Origin: an uncultured Oscillibacter sp.
GTDB taxonomy: Bacteria > Bacillota > Clostridia > Oscillospirales > Oscillospiraceae
Length of the DNA stretch: 5,350 bases
Assembly (NCBI GenBank): GCA_905233795.1
Contig: CAJOFP010000090.1
Coordinates: forward strand, 1 to 5,350
Direction: 5' to 3'
Shown one piece after another: positions 1 to 5,193 of the stretch. How positions within the stretch are numbered: the stretch's first letter is position 1; each line of letters begins with the position of its first letter. The translations under genes were made by a program, and so were the position numbers. Under the pieces are notes generated by a model, which saw only the letters and a list, made by a program, of their open reading frames with translations, searched no databases and was not told the origin of the DNA.

Positions 1-293
1 CGCCGTCCTTTCGCCGGAGGCGCTCTCAGACGCGGCATACGCGCCTGTAACGACAGTTTCACCCATTTCAGCCGTCCGCGCCTTATCAATATGGACAGAC
101 AACAGCGGATTTTCCGCGTGAGGCCCCAATCCACCAGCGGATGGAACCGCTCACGACGCAGCCACGCCGTATCCGCCGCGATTTCGGTATAGCGGATCGC
201 GGTTTCGTCAGTCGGCGGACAGAAAATCAGCCGTTCCGCGCAAATATCGCGCGGATTCATGTTCATGAGAATGTCGCGTAAATTCATGTTCAT
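1..293 (-). CDS. Unrecognised protein, 5' part only, runs off left edge; probable frameshift
   Basis: I do not recognise this protein. The start is well supported: ATG at 293 follows a GGAGG (300-304 on the plus strand) at 6 bases, 16 bases after the DUF3846 stop, so it is probably the last visible gene of the rep operon. The protein begins MNMNLRDIL and then repeats nearly the same nine residues, MNMNPRDIC, so the N-terminus is a tandem duplication. The next 40 or so residues (about 19-59) have a normal, mixed composition. After a G4 run (124-127) the same frame stays open to the edge but becomes almost pure Arg/Leu/Lys/Ile with no Asp or Glu, which looks like an off-frame shadow. The -1 frame from that point reads like real protein (for example ENPLLSVHID, then ETVVTGAYAASES). 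I infer one missing base near 110-150, so the gene is either broken or contains a sequence error. No function is assigned. Confidence 0.6.
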   Translation of the reverse strand, partial: MNMNLRDILMNMNPRDICAERLIFCPPTDETAIRYTEIAADTAWLRRERFHPLVDWGLTRKIRCCLSILIRRGRLKWVKLSLQARMPRLRAPPAKGR

Positions 294-309
294 AACGCGC
301 CTCCGTTTT

Positions 310-708
310 TTACTCCGTTATTCCGTTTTCTCTGTTGTTTTCGTTCTCCACCGGAACAAATTCGATTCTGTTTTCCCCGAAATTCAGGCGTATGTCCGGA
401 TTGGACAATAAACGCAGGTATTCCGAAAGCGGAACCGGGGTCAGAGATTTCAGGAAAACGCCCTGAAATCCGCACAGCAGGAACGTCCCGCACAGGTATC
501 GCTCATCACCCGGCATGGCCCGGTTCGGCGGCAGTCCAAGGGCGCGGCCCTGATCGTTGTAGAACAGCAGGACTTCCTTTTCCGGGAACATCAGCGCCTC
601 GCACGAACCGCCCAGAAAGTCCGACACCGCCTTTTGCGTGTTCTCCATCCACAGCGGATACGGCGCTTTTTCAGGCTCCGCGACCAATACCCTCATTTTC
701 TTTTCCAT
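310..708 (-). CDS. DUF3846 domain protein, 132 aa
   Basis: This is a small, soluble-looking protein of 132 residues. The sequence matches my memory of the DUF3846 family: an opening MRVLVAEPEKAP, a middle segment with GGSCEALMFPEKEVLLFYNDQG, then LGLPPNRAMPG and a GTFLLCG strand. The length is usual for the family. DUF3846 proteins are common on plasmids and conjugative elements of Clostridia, but their role is not known, so none is claimed. ATG at 708 is preceded by a strong AAGGAGGA (716-723 on the plus strand) at 7 bases. A second in-frame Met at residue 5 fits the family's usual start but lies further from that site. It lies 24 bases after the rep stop and 16 bases before the next gene, which indicates co-transcription with rep. 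There is no signal peptide or membrane segment. The Asn/Glu-rich C-terminal tail (ENENNRENG) is probably disordered. Confidence 0.85.
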   Translation of the reverse strand: MEKKMRVLVAEPEKAPYPLWMENTQKAVSDFLGGSCEALMFPEKEVLLFYNDQGRALGLPPNRAMPGDERYLCGTFLLCGFQGVFLKSLTPVPLSEYLRLLSNPDIRLNFGENRIEFVPVENENNRENGITE

Positions 709-732
709 TTCTGTGTCCTCCTTCTTGTTTTT

Positions 733-2334
733 TTACCGGAAATCATGCTGAACGCGGAAGCGGTAGTAAGCGTCAATGGTTTTGGGCGCGTTGTACAGCG
801 CCGTGAGCAGATACGCCCGGATGTTGCGAATCCGGGTATGGGTTTCATTCAGGCAGTCTATGACGTAGCTGAGATGACTGTTGTCCAGTTCGTAGAAACG
901 CTCTTTGATTTCCGAGCGGGGATAGCTGTTCCGGCCAATGCGGAAATACGCGTCCGGACAGCACAGCCCTTCCGTGATCAGGTCCACAAGGTCGTCGATC
1001 AGCGAGGCGTCATGGGGATAGTTATGAAGCAGCGTATCGTAATCCACGGATTCTTCGACAACTTCCCTGTATTCTTTCAGTTCCTGTTGTCTGTCCCGCC
1101 ATGCCTTTCGGTCGCGGGCGCGTATGCGGAGTTTGCGGGGCGATAGAGGGATAGGATTGATTTCAAAAAAGTCAGTATTATTTTTATCAGTCTTGATTGC
1201 CGACCGTTTTGAGCGGTCAAGACTTTCGATTTTGGGAAGTCCGGACTTCTCATTTTCGTCTGAGAGAGGGTATAAAAAATCCCTGTTTTCCGGCGTTGAA
1301 TCGCTCATGCGCGAGTCGGAAAATCCGCTCATGCGCGTATCATGGAAAGCTCCTGACGCGTCCGCTTCCCGCTCCGGCTGACTCGGTTTCCATTCAATGG
1401 AGAACGGCTCCGCTTCCTGTCTCATAGAGAACGGCTCCGTTTCCGCTTTCGGGTTCATATTCCGCGCGGAGGAAACAGGCGGTGTGCGCGGAGTGTCCGA
1501 CATATCCGGCGTGTCCATATTGTCATTCGGAAACAACGGCGCGGTAAGCGGGTCAACAAAGGGTTTTTCTTCATCGAACATCGACGGTTCATCCAGTCCG
1601 TCCATGTCACTTTCCGGGAAGAATGACGCGGAAAACGGGTCAACGGCGGGCTTCTCCCCGTCGAACATCGACGGCTCATTCAACGCGTCTACATTGTTGT
1701 CAGAGGACAATAACGCGAGAATCGGGTCAACAAAGGGTTTTTCTTCGTCGAACATCGACGGTTCATCCAGTCCATCCATATCGTTATCCGGGAAGAATGA
1801 CGCGGAAAACGGGTCAACGGCGGGCTTCTCCCCGCCGAACATCGGCGGCGTGTCCATATCTGTTTTCGGCGTTTTACGCGTCGCGGACGCTCCGGACGAA
1901 ACCGGAATCCGCGCGGACACAGGGTTCATACAGGACGTATCCGCGGAATTTTTATCGCATTGCTCGTAACGGAAATTTTTGACATAAATCCGATCCGGCC
2001 TGCCCTGCCCCTGACGTTTCCGCTCAATCAGTCCGATCCGTTCCAGTTCGCTGAAAAGACGCCCCGTCTTGCTGTGACCGTATCCGGTCACATTCATCGC
2101 GTATTCCAAAGTGAAGAAGATGTATACGCGCCCGTAAAGGTCTGTTTTTCCGCACCGCATCGACAGGTCCACCCGATCCAGCATTACGCTGTAAAGCATC
2201 CGCGCCTCAAAGGAAATCACCCGATAGCGGGGATCGTCCAGAATCGCTTTCGGAATGCGATAGAAGTGAAAGCCCGACAGCTCCGGGCCGTAGTAATAAT
2301 CCAGTTTCATGGTCGTTATGATTGCCTTCGCCAT
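733..2334 (-). CDS. RepA_N-type replication initiator with DUF6017-like C-terminus, 533 aa
   Basis: This is the probable plasmid replication initiator, which binds the origin and starts theta replication. Residues 10-121 match the RepA_N pattern: LDYYYG, FYRIPKAILDD, LYSVMLDRVDLS, GRVYIFFTLE, then ELERIGLIERKRQGQGRP and IYVKNF, a winged-helix DNA-binding fold in the family. Residues about 422-533 match the DUF6017 type: YREVVEESVDYD, the YVIDCLNET helix, IRNIRAYLLTALYNAP and a YYRFRVQHD end. The 300-residue linker is low-complexity and acidic/proline-rich. It contains four 26-29-residue repeats (residues 160-272) and a KSGLPKIESL...NNTDF segment of the sort seen in relatives. I chose ATG 2334 (MAKAI) because GGGAGG (2343-2348) sits 8 bases upstream. 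An upstream in-frame ATG at 2406 would add 24 unlike residues and has no such site. Met-9 (MKLDYYYG) is a less likely alternative. In studied RepA_N plasmids the origin lies within rep, which makes the repeat tract notable. Confidence 0.93.
   Translation of the reverse strand: MAKAIITTMKLDYYYGPELSGFHFYRIPKAILDDPRYRVISFEARMLYSVMLDRVDLSMRCGKTDLYGRVYIFFTLEYAMNVTGYGHSKTGRLFSELERIGLIERKRQGQGRPDRIYVKNFRYEQCDKNSADTSCMNPVSARIPVSSGASATRKTPKTDMDTPPMFGGEKPAVDPFSASFFPDNDMDGLDEPSMFDEEKPFVDPILALLSSDNNVDALNEPSMFDGEKPAVDPFSASFFPESDMDGLDEPSMFDEEKPFVDPLTAPLFPNDNMDTPDMSDTPRTPPVSSARNMNPKAETEPFSMRQEAEPFSIEWKPSQPEREADASGAFHDTRMSGFSDSRMSDSTPENRDFLYPLSDENEKSGLPKIESLDRSKRSAIKTDKNNTDFFEINPIPLSPRKLRIRARDRKAWRDRQQELKEYREVVEESVDYDTLLHNYPHDASLIDDLVDLITEGLCCPDAYFRIGRNSYPRSEIKERFYELDNSHLSYVIDCLNETHTRIRNIRAYLLTALYNAPKTIDAYYRFRVQHDFR
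1153..1193. other. AT-rich patch inside rep (possible DNA-unwinding element)
   Basis: This stretch is clearly richer in A/T than the surrounding coding sequence, with A6 and T5 runs. It contains GTCAGT and ATCAGT copies 17 bases apart. It encodes the KTDKNNTDFF segment of the Rep linker, about 320 bases beyond the 87-base array. If the origin is inside rep, this would be a natural melting site. The composition is seen directly; the role is inference, and the codons for Asn, Lys and Phe alone could explain it. Confidence 0.3.
1400..1439. repeat. Short direct repeat in the rep linker (13 bases, 27 apart)
   Basis: GAGAACGGCTCCG occurs exactly at 1400-1412 and 1427-1439. The distance is nine codons, giving EPFSM and EPFSI in Rep. 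It is a second, minor sign that the linker evolves by local duplication. A further weak pair (GCTCATGCGCG) lies at about 1305-1336. Confidence 0.7.
1513..1856. repeat. Tandem 87-base repeats in the middle of rep (candidate iterons)
   Basis: GGGTCAAC recurs at exactly 1550, 1637, 1724 and 1811. A 14-base core TCGAACATCGACGG recurs at 1574, 1661 and 1748, with a two-mismatch copy at 1835. The period is therefore exactly 87 bases (29 codons). Alternate units are most alike: by hand count, 1550-1675 and 1724-1849 differ at 8 of 126 positions. This implies an 87-base duplication followed by a later 174-base duplication. Degenerate partial units flank the array on both sides (about 1513-1549 and after 1849). 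The core contains TCGA-N3-TCGA, a short dyad. In protein the units read DEPSMFDEEKPFVDP or DGEKPAVDPFSASFFP. On established knowledge of RepA_N plasmids this is where the origin would lie; the assignment here is inference. Confidence 0.9.
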
Positions 2335-2363
2335 TTTTGCCGCCTCCCGTATTTTTGACAAAC

Positions 2364-2387
2364 AAACGCCCCGCCTCCGGCGCGTTT
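2364..2387 (-). other. Hairpin between the PP-loop gene and rep
   Basis: The minus strand carries AAACGC ... GCGTTT arms around a GC-rich centre that can add two more pairs, followed by TTTGTTTG. It lies in the 92-base gap between the PAPS-reductase-like gene and rep, about 30 bases before the rep start. It could be a weak terminator or a leader structure limiting rep expression. The tract after it is interrupted, so a strong terminator is unlikely. The rest of the gap shows only CGAATAT repeated at a 10-base distance just after the upstream stop. Confidence 0.35.
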
Positions 2388-2426
2388 CGTTTCCTAATGG
2401 TTTCAAATCGTTCGCCGGATATTCGG

Positions 2427-3485
2427 TTATATTCGCGTGGCTTTTGTTATAATTTCTTTGTCGTGTTCCCGCATATAGGCGCGGTACAGTCTTGTATATC
2501 GGTATGAATCCGCAAAAACGCGGTTCGCGGCGGCGTACAGTTTCGGCTCATATGTTTTCGCCGCCAGCAGTTCCGCCTCGAAATCGCGTCCGAACGGACA
2601 GCAGGCGCAGCCGGTTCGTTTCAGGCCGTAAACCGTATAGCAGTCGGAAAATGTCACGTCAAAAGCGCGGGCATACGCTTCCAAATCCCGTTTCTGAAAC
2701 CAGAAAATAGGCCGGTATAAATCCGCGCCGCCGCATACATCATCAAAGCAGGTCCGATACGCCGTCGCCCTCACGCCGCCCTCCGCCTTGCGTATTCCCT
2801 GTATATTGAGCGACGGTTTGCGCTCACGTTCCGCCGCCCGCGCCGTCCGCTTCTTCGCGCCCTCACAGCATTTGTCGGAAATCGGAAAATCCGGAGGATG
2901 CTCCGTCAGAAACTCTTTCAGCCATTTTCTTCGCCCGATATTCGCGCAGCTGCGTTCGCCCCACGCGTTACACCACCATCGAACCGCCGACTGACAGCGC
3001 GGATATTCCCTCAAAAGTTCATCCAATGGCTTATCTTTCCACTGAAAACCGTGACGCTGTAATCTTCCGATATAATCGCTGATTCTTTTACTGATGAACG
3101 GACTCCCGTATTTTTTCACGCCAAGCGGAACGGGAACCGCCGCTTTCCGGCGTTCAATCCGGATTTCATAACGGTTTTCCAGATATTTCAAATGTCGTTT
3201 TGCGGCTTCAAATTCCAGTCCCGTGTCATAAAACACATACCGGACCTCTCCACGCGGATGTCCGATCCGCTCAATCATATCCAGAACCACCGTTGAATCC
3301 GCGCCGCCGCTAATTGCGGCCATTATGACAGGATAAGGCGCGTTTTCTTTTCCGTCGATATTCCATCCGTGAATTTTGGGCCACGCCGTCATAAACGCGC
3401 TTTGAATCTCAAACGTGATTTGTCTCCCCGGCTCTGTCGGGACGCTTTCGAGTAAATCATTCAGACTGTCATACGTTTTCATCAT
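2427..3485 (-). CDS. Phosphoadenosine phosphosulfate reductase-family PP-loop protein, 352 aa
   Basis: This is a predicted ATP-binding PP-loop (adenine nucleotide alpha hydrolase fold) protein. SGGADS at residues 59-64 is the PP-loop, with preceding strand VIMAAI and FYDTGLEF (85-92) as the usual following strand and turn. The middle holds NISKRIS-like and LQRHGFQWKDKP segments, then a set of cysteines (164, 172, 180, 206, 207). The C-terminal half has GIRKAEGG, YRPIFWF and YGLKRTGCACCPFG (286-299), which I recall from the phage and plasmid branch of this family. Eleven cysteines in 352 residues suggest a metal or iron-sulfur site; this is inference. True sulfate-assimilation enzymes differ and no sulfur genes are nearby, so the substrate is unknown. 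The start is uncertain: ATG 3485 or 3482, after a G-rich but poor Shine-Dalgarno (3486-3495), or ATG 3509. The gene has its own upstream region beyond the parB terminator and may read through into rep 92 bases downstream. Confidence 0.88.
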   Translation of the reverse strand: MMKTYDSLNDLLESVPTEPGRQITFEIQSAFMTAWPKIHGWNIDGKENAPYPVIMAAISGGADSTVVLDMIERIGHPRGEVRYVFYDTGLEFEAAKRHLKYLENRYEIRIERRKAAVPVPLGVKKYGSPFISKRISDYIGRLQRHGFQWKDKPLDELLREYPRCQSAVRWWCNAWGERSCANIGRRKWLKEFLTEHPPDFPISDKCCEGAKKRTARAAERERKPSLNIQGIRKAEGGVRATAYRTCFDDVCGGADLYRPIFWFQKRDLEAYARAFDVTFSDCYTVYGLKRTGCACCPFGRDFEAELLAAKTYEPKLYAAANRVFADSYRYTRLYRAYMREHDKEIITKATRI

Positions 3486-3502
3486 ACCGCCCCCCGTTTT
3501 TT

Positions 3503-3518
3503 TCGGCAAGGATGCCGA
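3503..3518 (-). promoter_or_regulatory. Small inverted repeat just upstream of the PP-loop gene
   Basis: TCGGCA and TGCCGA are perfect 6-base arms around a 4-base loop, ending 17 bases before ATG 3485. It could be an operator or a leader hairpin near the ribosome binding site. If translation began at 3509 the repeat would straddle that start. Confidence 0.3.
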
Positions 3519-3530
3519 TTTCAGCGAAAA

Positions 3531-3561
3531 TTTATATTTTTTATCCGCATATATCGCGCAA
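3531..3561 (-). promoter_or_regulatory. Possible promoter for the PP-loop gene (and perhaps rep)
   Basis: On the minus strand TATAAA (3531-3536) lies 19 bases after TTGCGC (3556-3561). The -10 is good, but the -35 is weak and the spacing long. Some promoter is expected here, because a terminator lies upstream at 3674-3719 and the 3486-3673 stretch is AT-rich and non-coding. A further stem, GTCCGC/GCGGAC (3616-3637), sits in the same gap and has no T-run on either side. Confidence 0.3.
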
Positions 3562-3673
3562 AACCGCGAAAAATCCCTATAATTACAACAAATTCAAAAT
3601 TTCCTTTTTTTACCTGTCCGCTTTTGAGAACGCGGACGAGGATTCAGGCGCGGAATTTTTGCGGCGCGAATAC

Positions 3674-3719
3674 AAAAAACCGCGCGGCGTCCGATTTGTC
3701 AGTCGCCGAGCGGTTTTTT
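3674..3719. terminator. Bidirectional intrinsic terminator after parB
   Basis: A6 (3674-3679) is followed by the arm CCGCGCGGCG (3680-3689), a 14-base loop, the arm CGCCGAGCGG (3704-3713) and T6 (3714-3719). The stem has a single mismatch and is extended by A-T pairs, so it works in both directions. It begins about 38 bases after the parB stop on the minus strand. It separates parB transcription from the PP-loop gene. No plus-strand gene is seen that would use the other direction. Confidence 0.85.
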
Positions 3720-3757
3720 ATTTTTTAATTTTTTTATTTTTCGGAATTTATAATATT

Positions 3758-4687
3758 TCAGCGCTGTTGATTCCGTCTCCGGTTTCGACGCCATTCTTCC
3801 AGCAGTTTCAGAATGGTTTCCTCCATCTGGCGTGGAGTGCAGGAAGCGGGAAAATATTTGCGCAGCTTGTCCCCGGAAATTTTGAGGTCGTACCGCTCCG
3901 CCTTTTTCGTTTCCGTCATTACGGCGAGCATGGTATCCTCATCCAGCGCTTTCAGCTTGCTGAGCTGTCTCATGCGCTGGGCTTGCGACAGCGACGGCGT
4001 GGACTGTTCGCTTTCTATCGTCTCCACCAGCAACGCCTGTTCCTCCGGATTCAAATATGAAATTTCCACGGCGGGCGTCAGTCCGATCTTCTTGTCGTCC
4101 ACCATTTGCTGCAGTTCAGGCGACAGTTCCGTCAGACGGATATAACGTCTGACCGTATCGCCGCTGATACCTTCATTTTGCGCCACCAAATCATCGCTAC
4201 GGAAATTCGCCGCAAGTTGCGGCGAATTTTTTTCAGCGGCTTTACTGTGTCTCCCCGCCCGCCGTTTCAAAGCGTCCATCTTCATTTTGTATGCTTTCGC
4301 CCGTTCGCTGGGCAGAATATTTTCACGTTGGAGATTGCTGTCCACCATAGTAATAACCGCCATATCATCGTCCATATCCCGGACAATCGCGGGCATCGTT
4401 TCCAGACCCGCAAGCTCACAGGCGCGTTTCCGCCGATGTCCGGAAATGATCTCGTATCCGCCGTCCTCACGCGGACGGACAATCGCCGGAGTCAGTACGC
4501 CGAACTCTTTTACGCTTTCCGCCGTCTCTTTCATCGCGTCGTCCTCCTGTATCCTGAACGGGTGATCCGGAAACGGATACAGATCGCTCAGACGGATTTG
4601 TCTCACCGCTTCTTTTTGAGAAGTCCGCGCCGGAGAATCCCGTCCGTCGTCACGCTTCCGTTTCCGACTGTTTTTACCATCTTCCAT
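3758..4687 (-). CDS. parB: ParB/RepB/Spo0J-family partition protein, 309 aa
   Basis: This is a ParB-type DNA-binding protein, probably acting in plasmid segregation or as a regulator. After a basic N-terminal tail (about 1-28), residues 30-125 form the ParB nuclease-like N-terminal domain: QIRLSDLYPFPDHPF, ESVKEFGVLTPAIVRP, YEIISGHRRKRACELAG with the GHRR nucleotide-binding box (83-86), then VDSNLQRENILPSERA (115-130). Residues about 164-188 form the helix-turn-helix (LVAQNEGISGDTVRRYIRL), followed by the LSPELQQMVDDKKIGLTPAVEISYL helices. The C-terminus is very basic (RRNRRRNQQR). ATG 4687 is chosen because AGGAG (4693-4697) lies 5 bases upstream and the family similarity begins soon after. 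The frame is open to 5074 upstream, but that extension lacks family features and contains a terminator-like hairpin. No parA is visible upstream, which is unusual for a partition operon. Confidence 0.92.
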   Translation of the reverse strand: MEDGKNSRKRKRDDGRDSPARTSQKEAVRQIRLSDLYPFPDHPFRIQEDDAMKETAESVKEFGVLTPAIVRPREDGGYEIISGHRRKRACELAGLETMPAIVRDMDDDMAVITMVDSNLQRENILPSERAKAYKMKMDALKRRAGRHSKAAEKNSPQLAANFRSDDLVAQNEGISGDTVRRYIRLTELSPELQQMVDDKKIGLTPAVEISYLNPEEQALLVETIESEQSTPSLSQAQRMRQLSKLKALDEDTMLAVMTETKKAERYDLKISGDKLRKYFPASCTPRQMEETILKLLEEWRRNRRRNQQR

Positions 4688-4721
4688 ATCCTCTCCTGTC
4701 GCTCCCGGCGTTGGGGAATAG

Positions 4722-4755
4722 AAAAAGGGGAACGCGTCGTAAAGTCGCGTTCCCC
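4722..4755 (-). terminator. Terminator-like hairpin in the parB leader (possible attenuator)
   Basis: On the minus strand, perfect 10-base arms GGGGAACGCG and CGCGTTCCCC (4746-4755 and 4727-4736) enclose a 9-base loop and are followed by TTTTT (4722-4726) and CTATT. It ends about 34 bases before the parB ATG. No gene that would need terminating is seen upstream on this strand. A TCCCC at about 4780-4785 could pair with the first arm (GGGGA) and compete with the hairpin. The structure is seen directly; attenuation is inference. Confidence 0.6.
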
Positions 4756-5018
4756 ATAGACGAAACCATATGCTTTTGAGGGGATACAGCCGCTTCCGGA
4801 TTTTGGGAAATCCAAGGACGGTATCAGCCGGGAGCCATCCAGCCGCAAAACCGCGTATTTTCTGACGTTTTTTTATGAACACATCTTCAATGTTGAATCG
4901 GGGCGAGGGTTGATTAAATGCGGAAGCTCTATCGTCCCGTTTGTTGACGTCTTCCCACACAACGCGCTCTATAGACTCATGTCGACGAAATTTTCTGAAA
5001 ACTTCTGAACGTGTTAAA
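4756..5018. other. Long parB leader/intergenic region without a convincing gene
   Basis: About 260 bases. The minus frame is open, but the translation resembles no protein I know and has no ribosome binding site at its only early Met. Small dyads occur: GGATTT/AAATCC (4798-4813) and TTCAA-TG-TTGAA (4886-4897). I found no convincing promoter on the minus strand. On the plus strand TTGACG (4944-4949) has no good partner at normal spacing. The stretch probably holds the parB promoter and a structured leader. Confidence 0.45.
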
Positions 5019-5023
5019 ATGAC

Positions 5024-5049
5024 GATTTTCACTCTGTTTTGTGAAAATC
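5024..5049. promoter_or_regulatory. 9-base inverted repeat, operator-like
   Basis: GATTTTCAC and GTGAAAATC are perfect inverted arms separated by 8 bases (5033-5040). The half-sites TTTCAC/GTGAAA are those of the Bacillus-type parS consensus, but in parS they abut rather than lying 8 bases apart. It sits between the divergent parB and the right-edge gene, where an operator controlling one or both would be expected. The repeat is seen directly; protein binding is inference. Confidence 0.5.
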
Positions 5050-5074
5050 TAAAACTTAACGGTAAAAATCGCAA

Positions 5075-5138
5075 TCAGCTTTAACAGCCCCGGAACGGAC
5101 AGCTTTGACTGTCTGTTCCGGGCTTTTACAAAAGCTGA
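5075..5138 (+). terminator. Nested 64-base dyad; terminator-like on the plus strand
   Basis: The inner stem is AGCCCCGGAACGGACAG (5086-5102) with CTGTCTGTTCCGGGCT (5109-5124), with one bulged C and one G-T wobble, a CTTTGA loop and TTTT at 5124-5127. An outer perfect 8-base stem, TCAGCTTT (5075-5082) with AAAGCTGA (5131-5138), encloses it. On the plus strand it resembles an intrinsic terminator 67 bases before the right-edge gene. It may end transcripts entering from the left or attenuate that gene. Alternatively it is an operator, because TTGACT (5105-5110) and TACAAA (5127-5132), spaced 16 bases apart, form a possible promoter inside it. Confidence 0.6.
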
Positions 5139-5193
5139 CCGGAATAAAAATCACGCTAAAATGAAAACATGGAGGTGAAATAGAGAGACTTAT

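Noticed and set aside
1513..1856. CRISPR array as an explanation for the regular repeats
   Set aside because: The repeats are contiguous 87-base units in an open reading frame with similar, not unique, sequence between cores, and no cas genes are present.
1397..1969. Plus-strand 190-codon frame rich in Ser/Gly repeats
   Set aside because: It is antisense to the rep repeats; its periodicity simply mirrors the 87-base array and there is no ribosome binding site.
2355..2360. Consensus -35-like TTGACA on the plus strand in the gap before rep
   Set aside because: No -10 lies at 16-18 bases and no plus-strand gene follows.
2335..2406. Upstream ATG at 2406 for rep, adding 24 residues
   Set aside because: The extra residues are unlike the family, include the GC-rich hairpin, and lack a ribosome binding site; ATG 2334 has GGGAGG at 8 bases.
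2447..2453. TATAAT on the plus strand
   Set aside because: It lies within the 3' end of the PP-loop gene, has no -35 partner and no gene downstream on that strand.
3512..4060. Plus-strand 182-codon frame across the terminator and the parB 3' half
   Set aside because: It passes through an intrinsic terminator and antisense to parB, with Phe/Arg-rich shadow-like composition and no ribosome binding site.
4688..5074. In-frame 129-codon extension upstream of parB on the minus strand
   Set aside because: It has no ribosome binding site at its Met and no family similarity, it runs through the terminator-like hairpin, and parB has a good Shine-Dalgarno at its own ATG 4687. A translated leader cannot be wholly excluded.
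5019..5084. Plus-strand 21-codon frame (MTIFTLF...) whose stop lies just before the 5086-5124 hairpin, like a leader peptide
   Set aside because: The position is suggestive, but there is no Shine-Dalgarno, no run of one regulatory amino acid, and the frame overlaps the 5024-5049 dyad, which explains much of its sequence.
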